Shown here: positions 1 to 6,052 of the stretch, piece by piece | Layout: each line of letters begins with the position of its first letter | How positions within the stretch are numbered: position 1 is the stretch's first letter | NCBI GenBank assembly: GCA_045642025.1 | Contig: JAZUIB010000007.1 | Span: forward strand, 1 to 9,003 | From: Equadaptatus sp045642025 | GTDB taxonomy: Bacteria; Synergistota; Synergistia; Synergistales; Synergistaceae | Direction: 5' to 3' | DNA: 9,003 nt | Translations under genes and position numbers: made by a program | Notes under the pieces: generated by a model | Told to the model about the DNA's origin: nothing | Database searches by the model: none | Seen by the model: only the letters and a program-made list of their open reading frames with translations

Positions 1-410
1 TGCTTTTTCTCAACAGGACAAAATGGGGGCTTGCGATCCGCGCCGCTTCCTGCAACCTGCGCACGGCGTCGCTTATGGGTGTCAACGTCAACCGTCTGAT
101 TGCGATAGTATTTTTTGTTGCGGGGCTTTTTGCGGCGGTCGGCGGCATTTTCCTTTCCGCGCGCTACACTCTTTATCCTCAGCTCGGCAGCACGATAACG
201 ACAAAGGCTTTCGTGGCGGCGGTTATAGGCGGTCTCGGCTCCCTTCCCGGGGCTGTTGCCGGCAGCCTTATTCTCGGTCTTGCGGAAATGCTTACCGCAG
301 GCTTTGTATCAAGCCAGTTCCGCGACCTTGTCGTATTTTTCCTGCTTATCGTTACGCTTATAATCCGACCGTCAGGGCTTTTCGGCAAAGCGGTAAGCGA
401 GAAAGTGTAG
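1..410 (+). CDS. livH: LivH-type branched-chain amino acid ABC permease, 3' end only
   Basis: This is the C-terminal 135 residues of an inner-membrane permease that, with the next gene's product, forms the channel of a high-affinity leucine/isoleucine/valine importer. The frame is open from position 3, so the gene enters from the left edge and its start is not visible. An in-frame ATG at 75 is internal: codons before it encode TKWGLAIRAASCN and then LMGVNVNR, which match the cytoplasmic loop before a late membrane helix in LivH proteins (family form: AxRAxxxN...A.LMGINVN). After it come hydrophobic segments, a GGLGSLPGAVAGS loop and the common C-terminal IIRPSGLFG motif. The stop at 408-410 lies 10 nt before livM, so the genes are co-transcribed and probably translationally coupled. 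Identification rests on motifs and gene order. Substrate range could include other amino acids or amides, since LIV-type systems vary. Confidence 0.93.
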   Translation, partial: LFLNRTKWGLAIRAASCNLRTASLMGVNVNRLIAIVFFVAGLFAAVGGIFLSARYTLYPQLGSTITTKAFVAAVIGGLGSLPGAVAGSLILGLAEMLTAGFVSSQFRDLVVFFLLIVTLIIRPSGLFGKAVSEKV

Positions 411-420
411 GTGTTGTTCT

Positions 421-1302
421 ATGGGTTACTCAACCGGTATTCTTACGCTTCTTGCAATTAACTGTATAGCGTCACTCGGTGTATCTTTGTTTACCGGTTT
501 TACCGGAATTTACACGCTCGGTCATGCGGGTTATATGGTTATAGGCGCCTATACAGCAGCAATTCTCACTGTACAGTTTAACGTGAACTTTATTCTTGCA
601 ATTCTTGCAGGCGGTCTGCTTGCAATGATGTGTGCTTACCTTATCGGCCTGCCGACACTAAAACTTGTCGGCGACTACTACACAATAGCGTCTCTCGGAC
701 TCGGCGAAGCAATACGCCTTGTCATCGAGAACTGGGAAAGCGTTACGCGCGGCGCCCGCGGTTACCCTGGAATTGACAACTTTACGACGTTGCCCGTTGT
801 AATGGCTTTCTTCCTGATTATGACCTGCGGTATGTTCTGTCTTGTAAACAGCCGTTTCGGCAGAGCGTTTAAAGCCTGCCGCGATGACTACGTTGCAGCC
901 TCTCTGCTTGGGTTTAACACAGCGCATTACCGTGTCCTCAGCCTTGCAATTTCAGGTTTTTACTGCGGTGTTGCCGGGGCATTACTTGCAGGATTCATTT
1001 CCTTTATACAGCCGGTAATGTTTGACATGGCAAAATCAACAGAACTCGTTTCTGTTGTTGTTCTCGGAGGCTTAGGCTCTATGAGCGGATGCCTTATAGG
1101 CACAACAATCCTTACGCTCGTTACAGAATTTTTCCGGCCGATTTCAAAATATCGTATGCTTATTTACGGACTTGTACTTGTACTTGTTATGATTTTGCGC
1201 CCTGAAGGACTTATGGGCACGAACGAACTTACGCTTGATTACATCAAAAAACATTTCGGTTTCGGTAAAAAAACTGAAAAGGCTGAAAAGGAGGGCGAAT
1301 AA
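421..1302 (+). CDS. livM: LivM-type branched-chain amino acid ABC permease
   Basis: This 293-residue inner-membrane protein pairs with LivH as the second permease subunit of a branched-chain amino acid importer. It has many hydrophobic segments, beginning with a helix at about residues 5-30. Family landmarks are the early loop GFTGIYTLGHAGYMVIGAY (about residues 26-44), then a motif near residues 97-117 containing EAIRLVIENW and TRGARGYPGI, a late loop VVLGGLGSMSGCLIGT, and the C-terminal LRPEGLMG. The Lys/Glu-rich tail (about residues 276-293) is probably cytoplasmic. The length is shorter than E. coli LivM (about 425 residues) but usual for LIV permeases in other phyla. The ATG at 421 follows the livH stop by 10 nt and has only a weak AGG-type ribosome binding site, which suits coupling. 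The stop TAA directly abuts the livG ATG. Confidence 0.95.
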   Translation: MGYSTGILTLLAINCIASLGVSLFTGFTGIYTLGHAGYMVIGAYTAAILTVQFNVNFILAILAGGLLAMMCAYLIGLPTLKLVGDYYTIASLGLGEAIRLVIENWESVTRGARGYPGIDNFTTLPVVMAFFLIMTCGMFCLVNSRFGRAFKACRDDYVAASLLGFNTAHYRVLSLAISGFYCGVAGALLAGFISFIQPVMFDMAKSTELVSVVVLGGLGSMSGCLIGTTILTLVTEFFRPISKYRMLIYGLVLVLVMILRPEGLMGTNELTLDYIKKHFGFGKKTEKAEKEGE

Positions 1303-2070
1303 ATGAGCACTCTTCTTGAGCTTAAAGATTTAAGCATACACTTTGGCGGCGTTACTGCTGTCAACAACGTCTCCTTCAAAATTGAAGAAGGCGAACTTAT
1401 GGGCCTTATCGGGCCTAACGGTGCAGGCAAAACGACTATTTTTAACCTGATTACAGGTGTTTATGCTGCAACAGCAGGTGAAATTGTTTACGCTGGCAAA
1501 AGAATAGACAAACTAAAAACCTATCAGATTGTACCGCTCGGAATAGCGAGAACCTTCCAGAATCTCAGACTTTTCGGAGGTTCCTCCGTACTTGAAAATG
1601 TTACCACGGCAGCGCAGACCTTTCATAAATACAGTTTTGCGGAAGCGTTGACACATCTCGGACGTTGGGAGAAAAAAGAAAAAGAAATTCGCGATGAAAG
1701 TATGGAATTACTTAAAAGAGTCGGACTTGCCGACCTTGCAGACCAAAAAGCAGGAACACTTCCATACGGTCTTCAGCGCAGGCTTGAAATTGCCCGTGCT
1801 CTTTCGCTTCGTCCGAAGCTTCTTCTTCTGGACGAACCTGCTGCGGGAATGAATCCTGAAGAAGTTGTCGAACTCAATGAACTTATCGGCGGAATTCACA
1901 AAGATTTCAGCCTTACAATTCTGCTTATAGAACACCACATGGATGTCATTATGAACATCTGCTCGCACGTTGTCTGCATTAACTTCGGCGCTAAAATTGC
2001 CGACGGCGGTGCAAGAGAGGTACAGAACAATCCTAACGTCCTTGCGGCATATCTCGGGGAGGAGGAATAA
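1303..2070 (+). CDS. livG: LivG-type ABC transporter ATPase
   Basis: This 255-residue cytoplasmic ATPase is one of two that drive branched-chain amino acid import through LivH/LivM. Walker A is GPNGAGKTT at residues 37-45. The ABC signature is the LivG variant LPYGLQRRLEIARAL starting at residue 153, where the usual Ser-Gly-Gly is replaced by Pro-Tyr-Gly. Walker B ends in LLLLDEP with Asp177 and the catalytic Glu178. The switch His lies in LIEHHMD at about residues 211-212. The segment IARTFQNLRLFGGSSVLENV is the Q-loop region of this family. A C-terminal ending in AAYLGEEE is also typical. The start is set by a strong site, AAAAGGAGGG at 1285-1294, and by the exact abutment to the livM stop. 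Full length, no anomalies. Confidence 0.96.
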   Translation: MSTLLELKDLSIHFGGVTAVNNVSFKIEEGELMGLIGPNGAGKTTIFNLITGVYAATAGEIVYAGKRIDKLKTYQIVPLGIARTFQNLRLFGGSSVLENVTTAAQTFHKYSFAEALTHLGRWEKKEKEIRDESMELLKRVGLADLADQKAGTLPYGLQRRLEIARALSLRPKLLLLDEPAAGMNPEEVVELNELIGGIHKDFSLTILLIEHHMDVIMNICSHVVCINFGAKIADGGAREVQNNPNVLAAYLGEEE

Positions 2071-2072
2071 TT

Positions 2073-2789
2073 ATGCAGCCTATCCTTTCCATCAGAAATC
2101 TTGAAGTAAACTACGGTGCCATTCAGGCACTCAGAGGTGTAAGTCTCGACGTATATCCCAGAGAAATTGTTGCTGTTATCGGCGCAAACGGCGCCGGCAA
2201 ATCAACAATGATGAACGCGGTCATGGGTGATGTCAAACGTTCGGGAGGAGAAATCCTGCTAAACGGAAAACAACTGCCGGACAAAAGCTTTAAAGTTGTC
2301 TGCGAGAAAATAAGCATCTCCCCGGAAGGCAGAAGAGTTTTTGCCCCGCTTACAGTCTATGAAAACCTGCAGATGGGAGCATTTCCGCTCAAAGACAAAA
2401 AAACGGCAGAAGAACAGCTTAAGCAGATATACAGACTCTTCCCGCGCCTCGAAGAGCGCAAAAAACAATATGCGGGCACACTTTCCGGCGGCGAACAGCA
2501 GATGCTTGCAATCGGAAGAGCGCTTATGCAGAAACCGGACGTTCTGCTCCTTGACGAACCCTCACTGGGACTTGCGCCTATTATAATCAATGAAATTTTC
2601 AGAGAACTTAAAATTATCAACAAAGAACTCGGCACAACAATACTTATAGTCGAACAGAACGCGAAAAAAGCCCTTCAACTTTCAGACAGGGCCTATGTCC
2701 TACAGACAGGAGAAGTCATTATGCAAGGAGAATCATCTGAAATGCTCAATAACCCGGAAATCCAGTCTGCATATCTTGGAGTAAAATAA
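2073..2789 (+). CDS. livF: LivF-type ABC transporter ATPase
   Basis: This 238-residue protein is the second cytoplasmic ATPase of the branched-chain amino acid importer and is expected to heterodimerise with LivG. Walker A is GANGAGKST at residues 37-45. The signature is a canonical LSGGEQQMLAIGRAL from residue 137. Walker B carries LLLDEPSLGLAP with Asp161 and Glu162. LivF landmarks include ISPEGRRVFAPLTVYENLQMG in the Q-loop region, LIVEQNAKKAL near the switch region (Gln in place of the usual His, as in LivF proteins) and the C-terminal QSAYLG. A ribosome binding site GGGGAGGAGG (2056-2065) sits inside the livG end, and only 2 nt separate the livG stop from this ATG. It is the last gene of the operon, since a terminator follows 30 nt downstream. 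Confidence 0.96.
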   Translation: MQPILSIRNLEVNYGAIQALRGVSLDVYPREIVAVIGANGAGKSTMMNAVMGDVKRSGGEILLNGKQLPDKSFKVVCEKISISPEGRRVFAPLTVYENLQMGAFPLKDKKTAEEQLKQIYRLFPRLEERKKQYAGTLSGGEQQMLAIGRALMQKPDVLLLDEPSLGLAPIIINEIFRELKIINKELGTTILIVEQNAKKALQLSDRAYVLQTGEVIMQGESSEMLNNPEIQSAYLGVK

Positions 2790-2818
2790 TCTGTCCAATA
2801 TAACAAAGAAATTTCATT

Positions 2819-2858
2819 AACAACACCGGATACCTTCACGGTGTTGTTTTTATTTATT
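2819..2858 (+). terminator. Intrinsic terminator ending the liv operon
   Basis: AACAACACCG at 2819-2828 is perfectly complementary to CGGTGTTGTT at 2839-2848, giving a 10-bp stem with a 10-nt loop. The T-rich run TTTTTATTTATT follows directly. It begins 30 nt after the livF stop and separates the two transporter operons. Confidence 0.85.
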
Positions 2859-2883
2859 GCGTGTCTTAAACAAGTATGATAAT
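2857..2883 (+). promoter_or_regulatory. Possible sigma-70-type promoter for the polar amino acid transporter
   Basis: A weak pairing of TTGCGT (2857-2862) with GATAAT (2878-2883), 15 bp apart, lies between the terminator and the receptor gene. TATGAT at 2875-2880 is an alternative -10. Some promoter is expected here because the upstream terminator is strong, but the exact elements are uncertain. Confidence 0.3.
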
Positions 2884-2922
2884 ATAGCAATATATTAAAG
2901 AGCTACCTTGTACATTATAGAC

Positions 2923-2930
2923 GGAGGAGA
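2923..2930 (+). promoter_or_regulatory. Ribosome binding site that fixes the receptor start
   Basis: GGAGGAGA lies 4 nt before the ATG at 2935. It overlaps codons of an in-frame TTG start at 2908, which has no such site. The ATG is therefore the likely start, and it places a Lys-Lys-type signal sequence at the true N terminus. Confidence 0.85.
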
Positions 2931-2934
2931 AAAA

Positions 2935-3723
2935 ATGAACAAAAAAGTAGTTGCTATTGTTGTCGCAATCATTGCTGCGGTCGGTTTATACTGTGCTTTC
3001 GGAGGTTGCGGAAAAGAAGCGAAAGTGGAGAAAATCATTATCGGACTTGACGACAGTTTCCTGCCGATGGGTTTCAAAAACGAGCAGAACGAAATCGTCG
3101 GATTTGACATTGACATTGCGAAGGAAGTCGCAAAGCGTCTTTCTGTTCCCGTTGAATTCAAAGCAATCGACTGGTCAAGCAAAGAAGCGGAACTTTCAAG
3201 CGGACGCATCGACTGCATATGGAACGGGCTGGATATCACACCGGAGCGCCAAAAGAATATGCTCTTTAGCGACCCGTACATGAACAATAGACAGCTGCTG
3301 TTTGTTAAAGCCGGCTCTTCCGTCAAAGATTTTACTGATCTTGCAGGAAAAACAGTGGGACTCCAGAACGCGAGTACGGCAGACGATAACATGGAAAAAC
3401 AGGTTGAATTCAAAAAAACTGTAACTGTCAAAAAATACACAGACTACATAGAAGCTTTTATAGACCTTGAAAACGGGCGTCTTGCCGGTGTATTTGCAGA
3501 CGAAATAGTCGGACGTTACTACATGAGCAGACGTCCCGGCAAATTTGTATGTATCGAAAAAACTTTCGGTCCTGAGGCACAGTTTGGTATTGCATTCCGT
3601 AAAGGCAATGATAAACTTCGCAACCTTATGCAGGAAAAAATTGACGAAATTGCGGCAGACGGAACAGGTGCCAAGATCAGCGAAAAATGGTTTGGTGCTG
3701 ACATAATGCTCAAAAAGAAATAA
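2935..3723 (+). CDS. Polar amino acid ABC transporter substrate-binding lipoprotein
   Basis: This 262-residue protein is a family-3 (HisJ/GlnH-like) binding protein that captures an amino acid outside the inner membrane and delivers it to the downstream permease. Residues 1-24 form a Lys-Lys-hydrophobic signal sequence ending AFGG before Cys25. This is a degenerate lipobox, so the mature protein is probably a lipidated receptor, though simple secretion cannot be excluded. Family landmarks are DDSFLPMGF (about 39-47), IVGFDIDIAKE (54-64), GRIDCIWNGLDITPERQ (90-106) and FSDPYM. By family knowledge Arg105 would bind the ligand alpha-carboxylate and Asp189 in FADE the alpha-amino group. TDLAGKTVGLQNAS is the usual hinge-region segment. 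Substrate cannot be assigned from sequence alone; glutamine, glutamate, arginine or cystine are all possible. The permease and ATPase follow, with a hairpin in between. Confidence 0.92.
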   Translation: MNKKVVAIVVAIIAAVGLYCAFGGCGKEAKVEKIIIGLDDSFLPMGFKNEQNEIVGFDIDIAKEVAKRLSVPVEFKAIDWSSKEAELSSGRIDCIWNGLDITPERQKNMLFSDPYMNNRQLLFVKAGSSVKDFTDLAGKTVGLQNASTADDNMEKQVEFKKTVTVKKYTDYIEAFIDLENGRLAGVFADEIVGRYYMSRRPGKFVCIEKTFGPEAQFGIAFRKGNDKLRNLMQEKIDEIAADGTGAKISEKWFGADIMLKKK

Positions 3724-3729
3724 AATAAC

Positions 3730-3764
3730 AAAAAACAAGGGGTCGCAGGGTCTCTTGTTTTTTT
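3730..3764 (+). terminator. Intra-operon hairpin with T-run (attenuator or partial terminator)
   Basis: AAAAAACAAG at 3730-3739 pairs fully with CTTGTTTTTT at 3754-3763. The stem can extend by one G-C and two G-U pairs over an 8-nt loop, and the U-run follows inside the 3' arm. It starts 7 nt after the receptor stop and ends 20 nt before the permease ATG. In binding-protein operons such elements commonly give more receptor than permease transcript; whether this one terminates partly or fully is inference. Confidence 0.6.
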
Positions 3765-3783
3765 ATTCACGGGAGCCATTGAA

Positions 3784-4428
3784 ATGAATGAAATTCTAAG
3801 AATGTGCATGCCGATGCTGGGTGGAACAAAACTCACGCTTACAGTGTTTTTTACAACGCTTGCGCTGTCGCTTCCGCTTGGTTTTATCTTGGCACTCGGG
3901 CGCATATCAAAAATCAGCTCATTGTCCAAAGCTATTGGAATATACAGCTGGATAATGCGCGGAAGCCCTTTGATGCTTCAACTGTTTTTTGTGTACTTTG
4001 TATTGCCGAAGTTCAATATTTTCCTTTCAGATCTTACTGCTGCGCTGGTCGCTTTTGCGATTAACTACGCGGCGTATTTTTCAGAAATATTCCGTGCCGG
4101 AATACAGTCAATACCAAAAGGACAATACGAGGCAGCAAAAGCACTTGGATTTAATCAGGTGCAGACAATGCGCAGGATAATAATTCCGCAGATGATAAAA
4201 CGCATCCTGCCTCCTGTATGCAACGAAACTATAACACTGGTAAAAGACACATCACTTGTATATGTGCTGGCGATGAACGACCTGCTTCGTGAAGCAAGAA
4301 CAATAGTGCAGAGAGAATTTACAATGATGCCCTTCCTGCTTGCGGCAATTTTCTATCTTGCCATGACATTCGTTGTTAACCAGATATTTGCGCGGCTTGA
4401 AGCACATTACGCGCGTTACCGCGAATAA
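3784..4428 (+). CDS. Polar amino acid ABC transporter permease (HisM/GlnP family)
   Basis: This 214-residue inner-membrane protein probably forms a homodimeric channel for the amino acid delivered by the upstream receptor. Hydrophobic segments lie at about residues 15-40, 55-75, 80-100, 155-165 and 185-205, consistent with the five-helix arrangement usual in this family. Residues 116-135, starting EAAKALGFNQ and ending IIIPQ, are the cytoplasmic EAA loop that contacts the ATPase. MRGSPLMLQLFFVYF (about 58-72) and ETITLVKDTSLVYVLAMNDLL are further family signatures. The ATG has a GGGAG ribosome binding site at 3771-3775 with 8-nt spacing. The gene is full length, and its stop is 14 nt before the ATPase start. 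Confidence 0.94.
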   Translation: MNEILRMCMPMLGGTKLTLTVFFTTLALSLPLGFILALGRISKISSLSKAIGIYSWIMRGSPLMLQLFFVYFVLPKFNIFLSDLTAALVAFAINYAAYFSEIFRAGIQSIPKGQYEAAKALGFNQVQTMRRIIIPQMIKRILPPVCNETITLVKDTSLVYVLAMNDLLREARTIVQREFTMMPFLLAAIFYLAMTFVVNQIFARLEAHYARYRE

Positions 4429-4442
4429 ATGAGGAAAAAGTC

Positions 4443-5210
4443 ATGGACGAACAGACAAAAACAAACGAAATAATCAGAATAGAAAAACTCAGCAAAAGCT
4501 TCGGAGACGTCCAGGTGTTCAATGAAGTGAGCCTGACTGTAGAAAAAGGCGAAGCCGTGTCATTGATAGGACCCTCAGGCTGCGGAAAATCCACACTGCT
4601 GCGCTGCATAAACAGACTTGAAACCGTCAGCGGAGGTTCAGTCTGCATAGCCGGCAGATGGCTTGTGTGTGATGGAAAATACGTGCCTGATGAGGAAGCG
4701 AAAGCGATCTGCTCCAAAACGGCGATGTGCTTTCAGCAGTTCAATCTCTTTCCGCACATGACAGTAATTGAAAACCTTACAGAAGCGCCGGTGACAGTAC
4801 AGGGAAGAAAACTTGAAGAAGTTATGCCGGAAGCGCGCGAATTGCTGAAAAAAGTCGGACTTGAAGAAAAAGCAGACTGCTATCCGTACGAACTCTCCGG
4901 CGGACAGCAGCAGCGCGTTGCCATAGCAAGAGCGCTTGCAATTCGTCCTGAAATAATGCTGTTTGACGAGCCGACCTCGGCGCTTGACCCTGAACTTACA
5001 CAGGAAGTAATTCAAGTAATAAAAGAACTTGCCGAAGAAAAAATGACAATGCTTATTTCCACGCACAAAATGGGATTTGCCCGCAACTTCGCAAGCAAAG
5101 TAGTATTCCTTGCCGACGGCGGAATAGTAGAACAGGGTGCGCCCGAAAAAATATTCAGCGCGCCGGAAACAGAAAGACTCAAACATTTCCTCAGCGCCGC
5201 AAACGGATAA
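4443..5210 (+). CDS. Polar amino acid ABC transporter ATPase (GlnQ/HisP family)
   Basis: This 255-residue cytoplasmic ATPase powers the polar amino acid importer. Walker A is GPSGCGKST at residues 43-51. The Q-loop region reads CFQQFNLFPHMTVIENL. The signature LSGGQQQRVAIARAL starts at residue 151. Walker B is IMLFDEPTSALDPE with Asp175 and Glu176, and the switch His is in ISTHKMGFA. The QQFNLFPHMTV and DEPTSALDPE strings are diagnostic of the amino acid subfamily rather than LIV or peptide ATPases. A somewhat long segment (about residues 70-90, LVCDGKYVPDEEAKA) between Walker A and the Q-loop is within family variation. GAGGAAAA at 4431-4438 is the ribosome binding site. This is the last gene of the operon; terminator-like hairpins follow. 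Confidence 0.95.
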   Translation: MDEQTKTNEIIRIEKLSKSFGDVQVFNEVSLTVEKGEAVSLIGPSGCGKSTLLRCINRLETVSGGSVCIAGRWLVCDGKYVPDEEAKAICSKTAMCFQQFNLFPHMTVIENLTEAPVTVQGRKLEEVMPEARELLKKVGLEEKADCYPYELSGGQQQRVAIARALAIRPEIMLFDEPTSALDPELTQEVIQVIKELAEEKMTMLISTHKMGFARNFASKVVFLADGGIVEQGAPEKIFSAPETERLKHFLSAANG

Positions 5211-5277
5211 AAAGGTTGTTATTTGTCAGCTAAAAATTGTTAAACACTTAAAGGCGCACACCGCACCTTGGAAAAAC

Positions 5278-5307
5278 AAAAATCACCGTCTTCCTGCGGT
5301 TTTTATT
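5278..5307 (+). terminator. Probable terminator after the polar amino acid operon
   Basis: AAAA (5279-5282) and ACCG (5285-5288) pair with CGGT (5297-5300) and TTTT (5301-5304), with TC bulged and an 8-nt loop; TTTTATT follows. An alternative wider pairing joins ACCGCA (5260-5265) to TGCGGT (5295-5300). The stem is modest, but the position (about 70 nt after the ATPase stop) and T-run fit termination. The segment GTCTTCCTGCGG is repeated exactly at 5288-5299 and 5311-5322. Confidence 0.45.
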
Positions 5308-5405
5308 CCTGTCTTCCTGCGGGACGCGAAGTGTCAGCGCAGATACAAGTGAACTACAAAAATCCTTTCAGACACCAAAATACAAAACAAAAGCACGCAA
5401 AAATA

Positions 5406-5431
5406 GCCGGTTGGGGAAAATCCCCGCCGGC
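5406..5431 (+). terminator. Strong GC hairpin, possible second terminator
   Basis: GCCGG (5406-5410) pairs with CCGGC (5427-5431), and GGGGA (5413-5417) with TCCCC (5421-5425), around a 3-nt AAA loop with a small TT/G internal loop. The stem is very stable. Only a weak T-run (ATTCTGTTT) follows, so it could instead be a backup terminator, an RNA-stabilising hairpin or a dispersed palindromic repeat. Confidence 0.45.
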
Positions 5432-5441
5432 ATTCTGTTTA

Positions 5442-5552
5442 AGCTGTCAGTCGTTAACTGTTAGCCTTTCAATATTCTTTTAATCTTTCAGCTAATAGCT
5501 AATGACTAAAAGCTGACCGCTAATCCCTGTTTGCTGTCTGCCATAAGCTGTC
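5442..5552. repeat. Degenerate 7-bp repeats, AGCTAAT/AGCTGTC family
   Basis: Two runs keep a 7-bp register. The first (5442-5469) reads AGCTGTC, AGTCGTT, AACTGTT, AGCCTTT. The second (5490-5552) reads AGCTAAT, AGCTAAT, GACTAAA, AGCTGAC, CGCTAAT, CCCTGTT, TGCTGTC, TGCCATA, AGCTGTC. The copies are imperfect but share an NGCTNNN core. No coding potential is evident. Such heptamer tracts appear between genes in various bacteria; their function is not established. Confidence 0.6.
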
Positions 5553-5593
5553 AGCAAATGCTTTGCTTTTCATTTTCTGTTCCGCTGCTCGGC

Positions 5594-5666
5594 TCAGTGC
5601 TCAGTACCGTGTACTAAGTGCTAAGTGCCAGGTGCTAAGTGCTACGAAGTGCCGAGTGCTAAGTGC
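5594..5666. repeat. Tandem 7-bp repeat, TAAGTGC family
   Basis: Ten consecutive units are in register. They are TCAGTGC, TCAGTAC, CGTGTAC, TAAGTGC (5615), TAAGTGC (5622), CAGGTGC, TAAGTGC (5636), one 10-nt unit TACGAAGTGC, CGAGTGC and TAAGTGC (5660-5666). The shared core is AGTGC. It follows the first heptamer family after about 40 bp and has the same period but another sequence. Confidence 0.75.
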
Positions 5667-5675
5667 AGAAAAAGC

Positions 5676-5691
5676 TCAAACCGCGGTTTGA
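5676..5691. repeat. Perfect 16-bp palindrome
   Basis: TCAAACCGCGGTTTGA is its own reverse complement. An A-run (5691-5698) lies on its right, and on the minus strand AGCTTTTTCTGC follows it. It could be a binding site for a dimeric regulator or a compact bidirectional terminator. No owner is visible. Confidence 0.6.
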
Positions 5692-5701
5692 AAAAAAATT
5701 T

Positions 5702-5893
5702 GTGTCTCCGACGAACCTACCCAATATACGAAGATGATACAGACTTGGGCAGCCCTTCTTCGCATAAGGTCCGGCTTCAACGAGACGTGTATCGTCGCAG
5801 GGCGCATTATTTATCCGGTTACTGGTAGTTGATCCCCCGTAGGTTGGTTGTGGTTCACCGTTTTGAAATTGCGCGATGTTCGGAAACAGAGGT
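5702..5893 (+). ncRNA. Candidate structured RNA upstream of the adhesin gene
   Basis: This G+C-richer block stands out from AT-rich flanks and has no credible ORF. A long-range stem pairs AACCTAC (5714-5720) with GTAGGTT (5839-5845), extended by CGAC (5709-5712) against GTTG (5847-5850) across one G.G mismatch. Inside it GATGATACA (5733-5741) pairs with TGTATCGTC (5788-5796), and within that AGC plus CCTT (5751-5757) pair with AAGG (5766-5769) and GCT (5774-5776). A small hairpin CCGG/CTGG lies at about 5815-5825. Two stem positions are G-U pairs only if the + strand is the RNA, which favours + transcription. I do not recognise the family. The nested-stem, large-bubble shape loosely recalls 6S RNA, but a long leader or degraded element is as likely. 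Ends are approximate. Confidence 0.35.
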
Positions 5894-6052
5894 CTCCATA
5901 TATAACACTGCGACAAGAGGGCACATTTTTGAAGGTTATTGCAAAAAAAATTTCAAAAAACTTCAAAAAAGTTGAAAAAACATAAAAAAACAGACAATTT
6001 TTCAAGACACCCTTCAAAAAACAGCTGAGCTGTCGCAGTGTTATATATGGAG
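5894..6052. repeat. 159-bp element bounded by perfect 22-bp inverted repeats
   Basis: The left arm (5894-5915) begins CTCCATATATAACA and ends CTGCGACA. The right arm (6031-6052) is its exact reverse complement. After a 10-nt mismatched stretch on each side, a second pair of arms matches exactly: TTTTTGAAGG (5926-5935) and CCTTCAAAAA (6011-6020). The 75-bp centre is A-rich. GGT flanks both ends (5891-5893 and 6053-6055), which might be a 3-bp target duplication or chance. It has no coding capacity. Candidate identities are a miniature inverted-repeat element, an invertible segment, or a DNA/RNA cruciform-forming regulator. The inverted repeat itself is certain; its role is not. Confidence 0.85.
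5943..5990. other. Helically phased A-tracts, predicted curved DNA
   Basis: Five A-runs of 6-8 bases start at 5943, 5955, 5965, 5975 and 5984, that is every 9-12 bp, close to one helical turn. Phased A-tracts bend DNA intrinsically. The tract sits almost exactly at the centre (5973) of the inverted-repeat element. A short inverted repeat, AACTT (5959-5963) and AAGTT (5969-5973), lies within it. Confidence 0.6.

Noticed and set aside
23..469. Alternative-frame + strand ORF over the end of livH
   Set aside because: Cys/Arg-rich product with no family features, overlapping the well-supported livH frame.
2908..2934. TTG start for the receptor, adding nine residues
   Set aside because: The added residues overlap the GGAGGAGA ribosome binding site and would put acidic residues before the signal sequence.
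2895..3738. Long ORFs antisense to the receptor gene
   Set aside because: They are opposite a strongly supported binding protein and encode no recognisable family.
5659..5916. Minus-strand ORF of 85 codons across the RNA-like island
   Set aside because: It has no ribosome binding site and no recognisable domain, starts inside the inverted-repeat arm and runs through the palindrome. The structure of the region is better explained as RNA.
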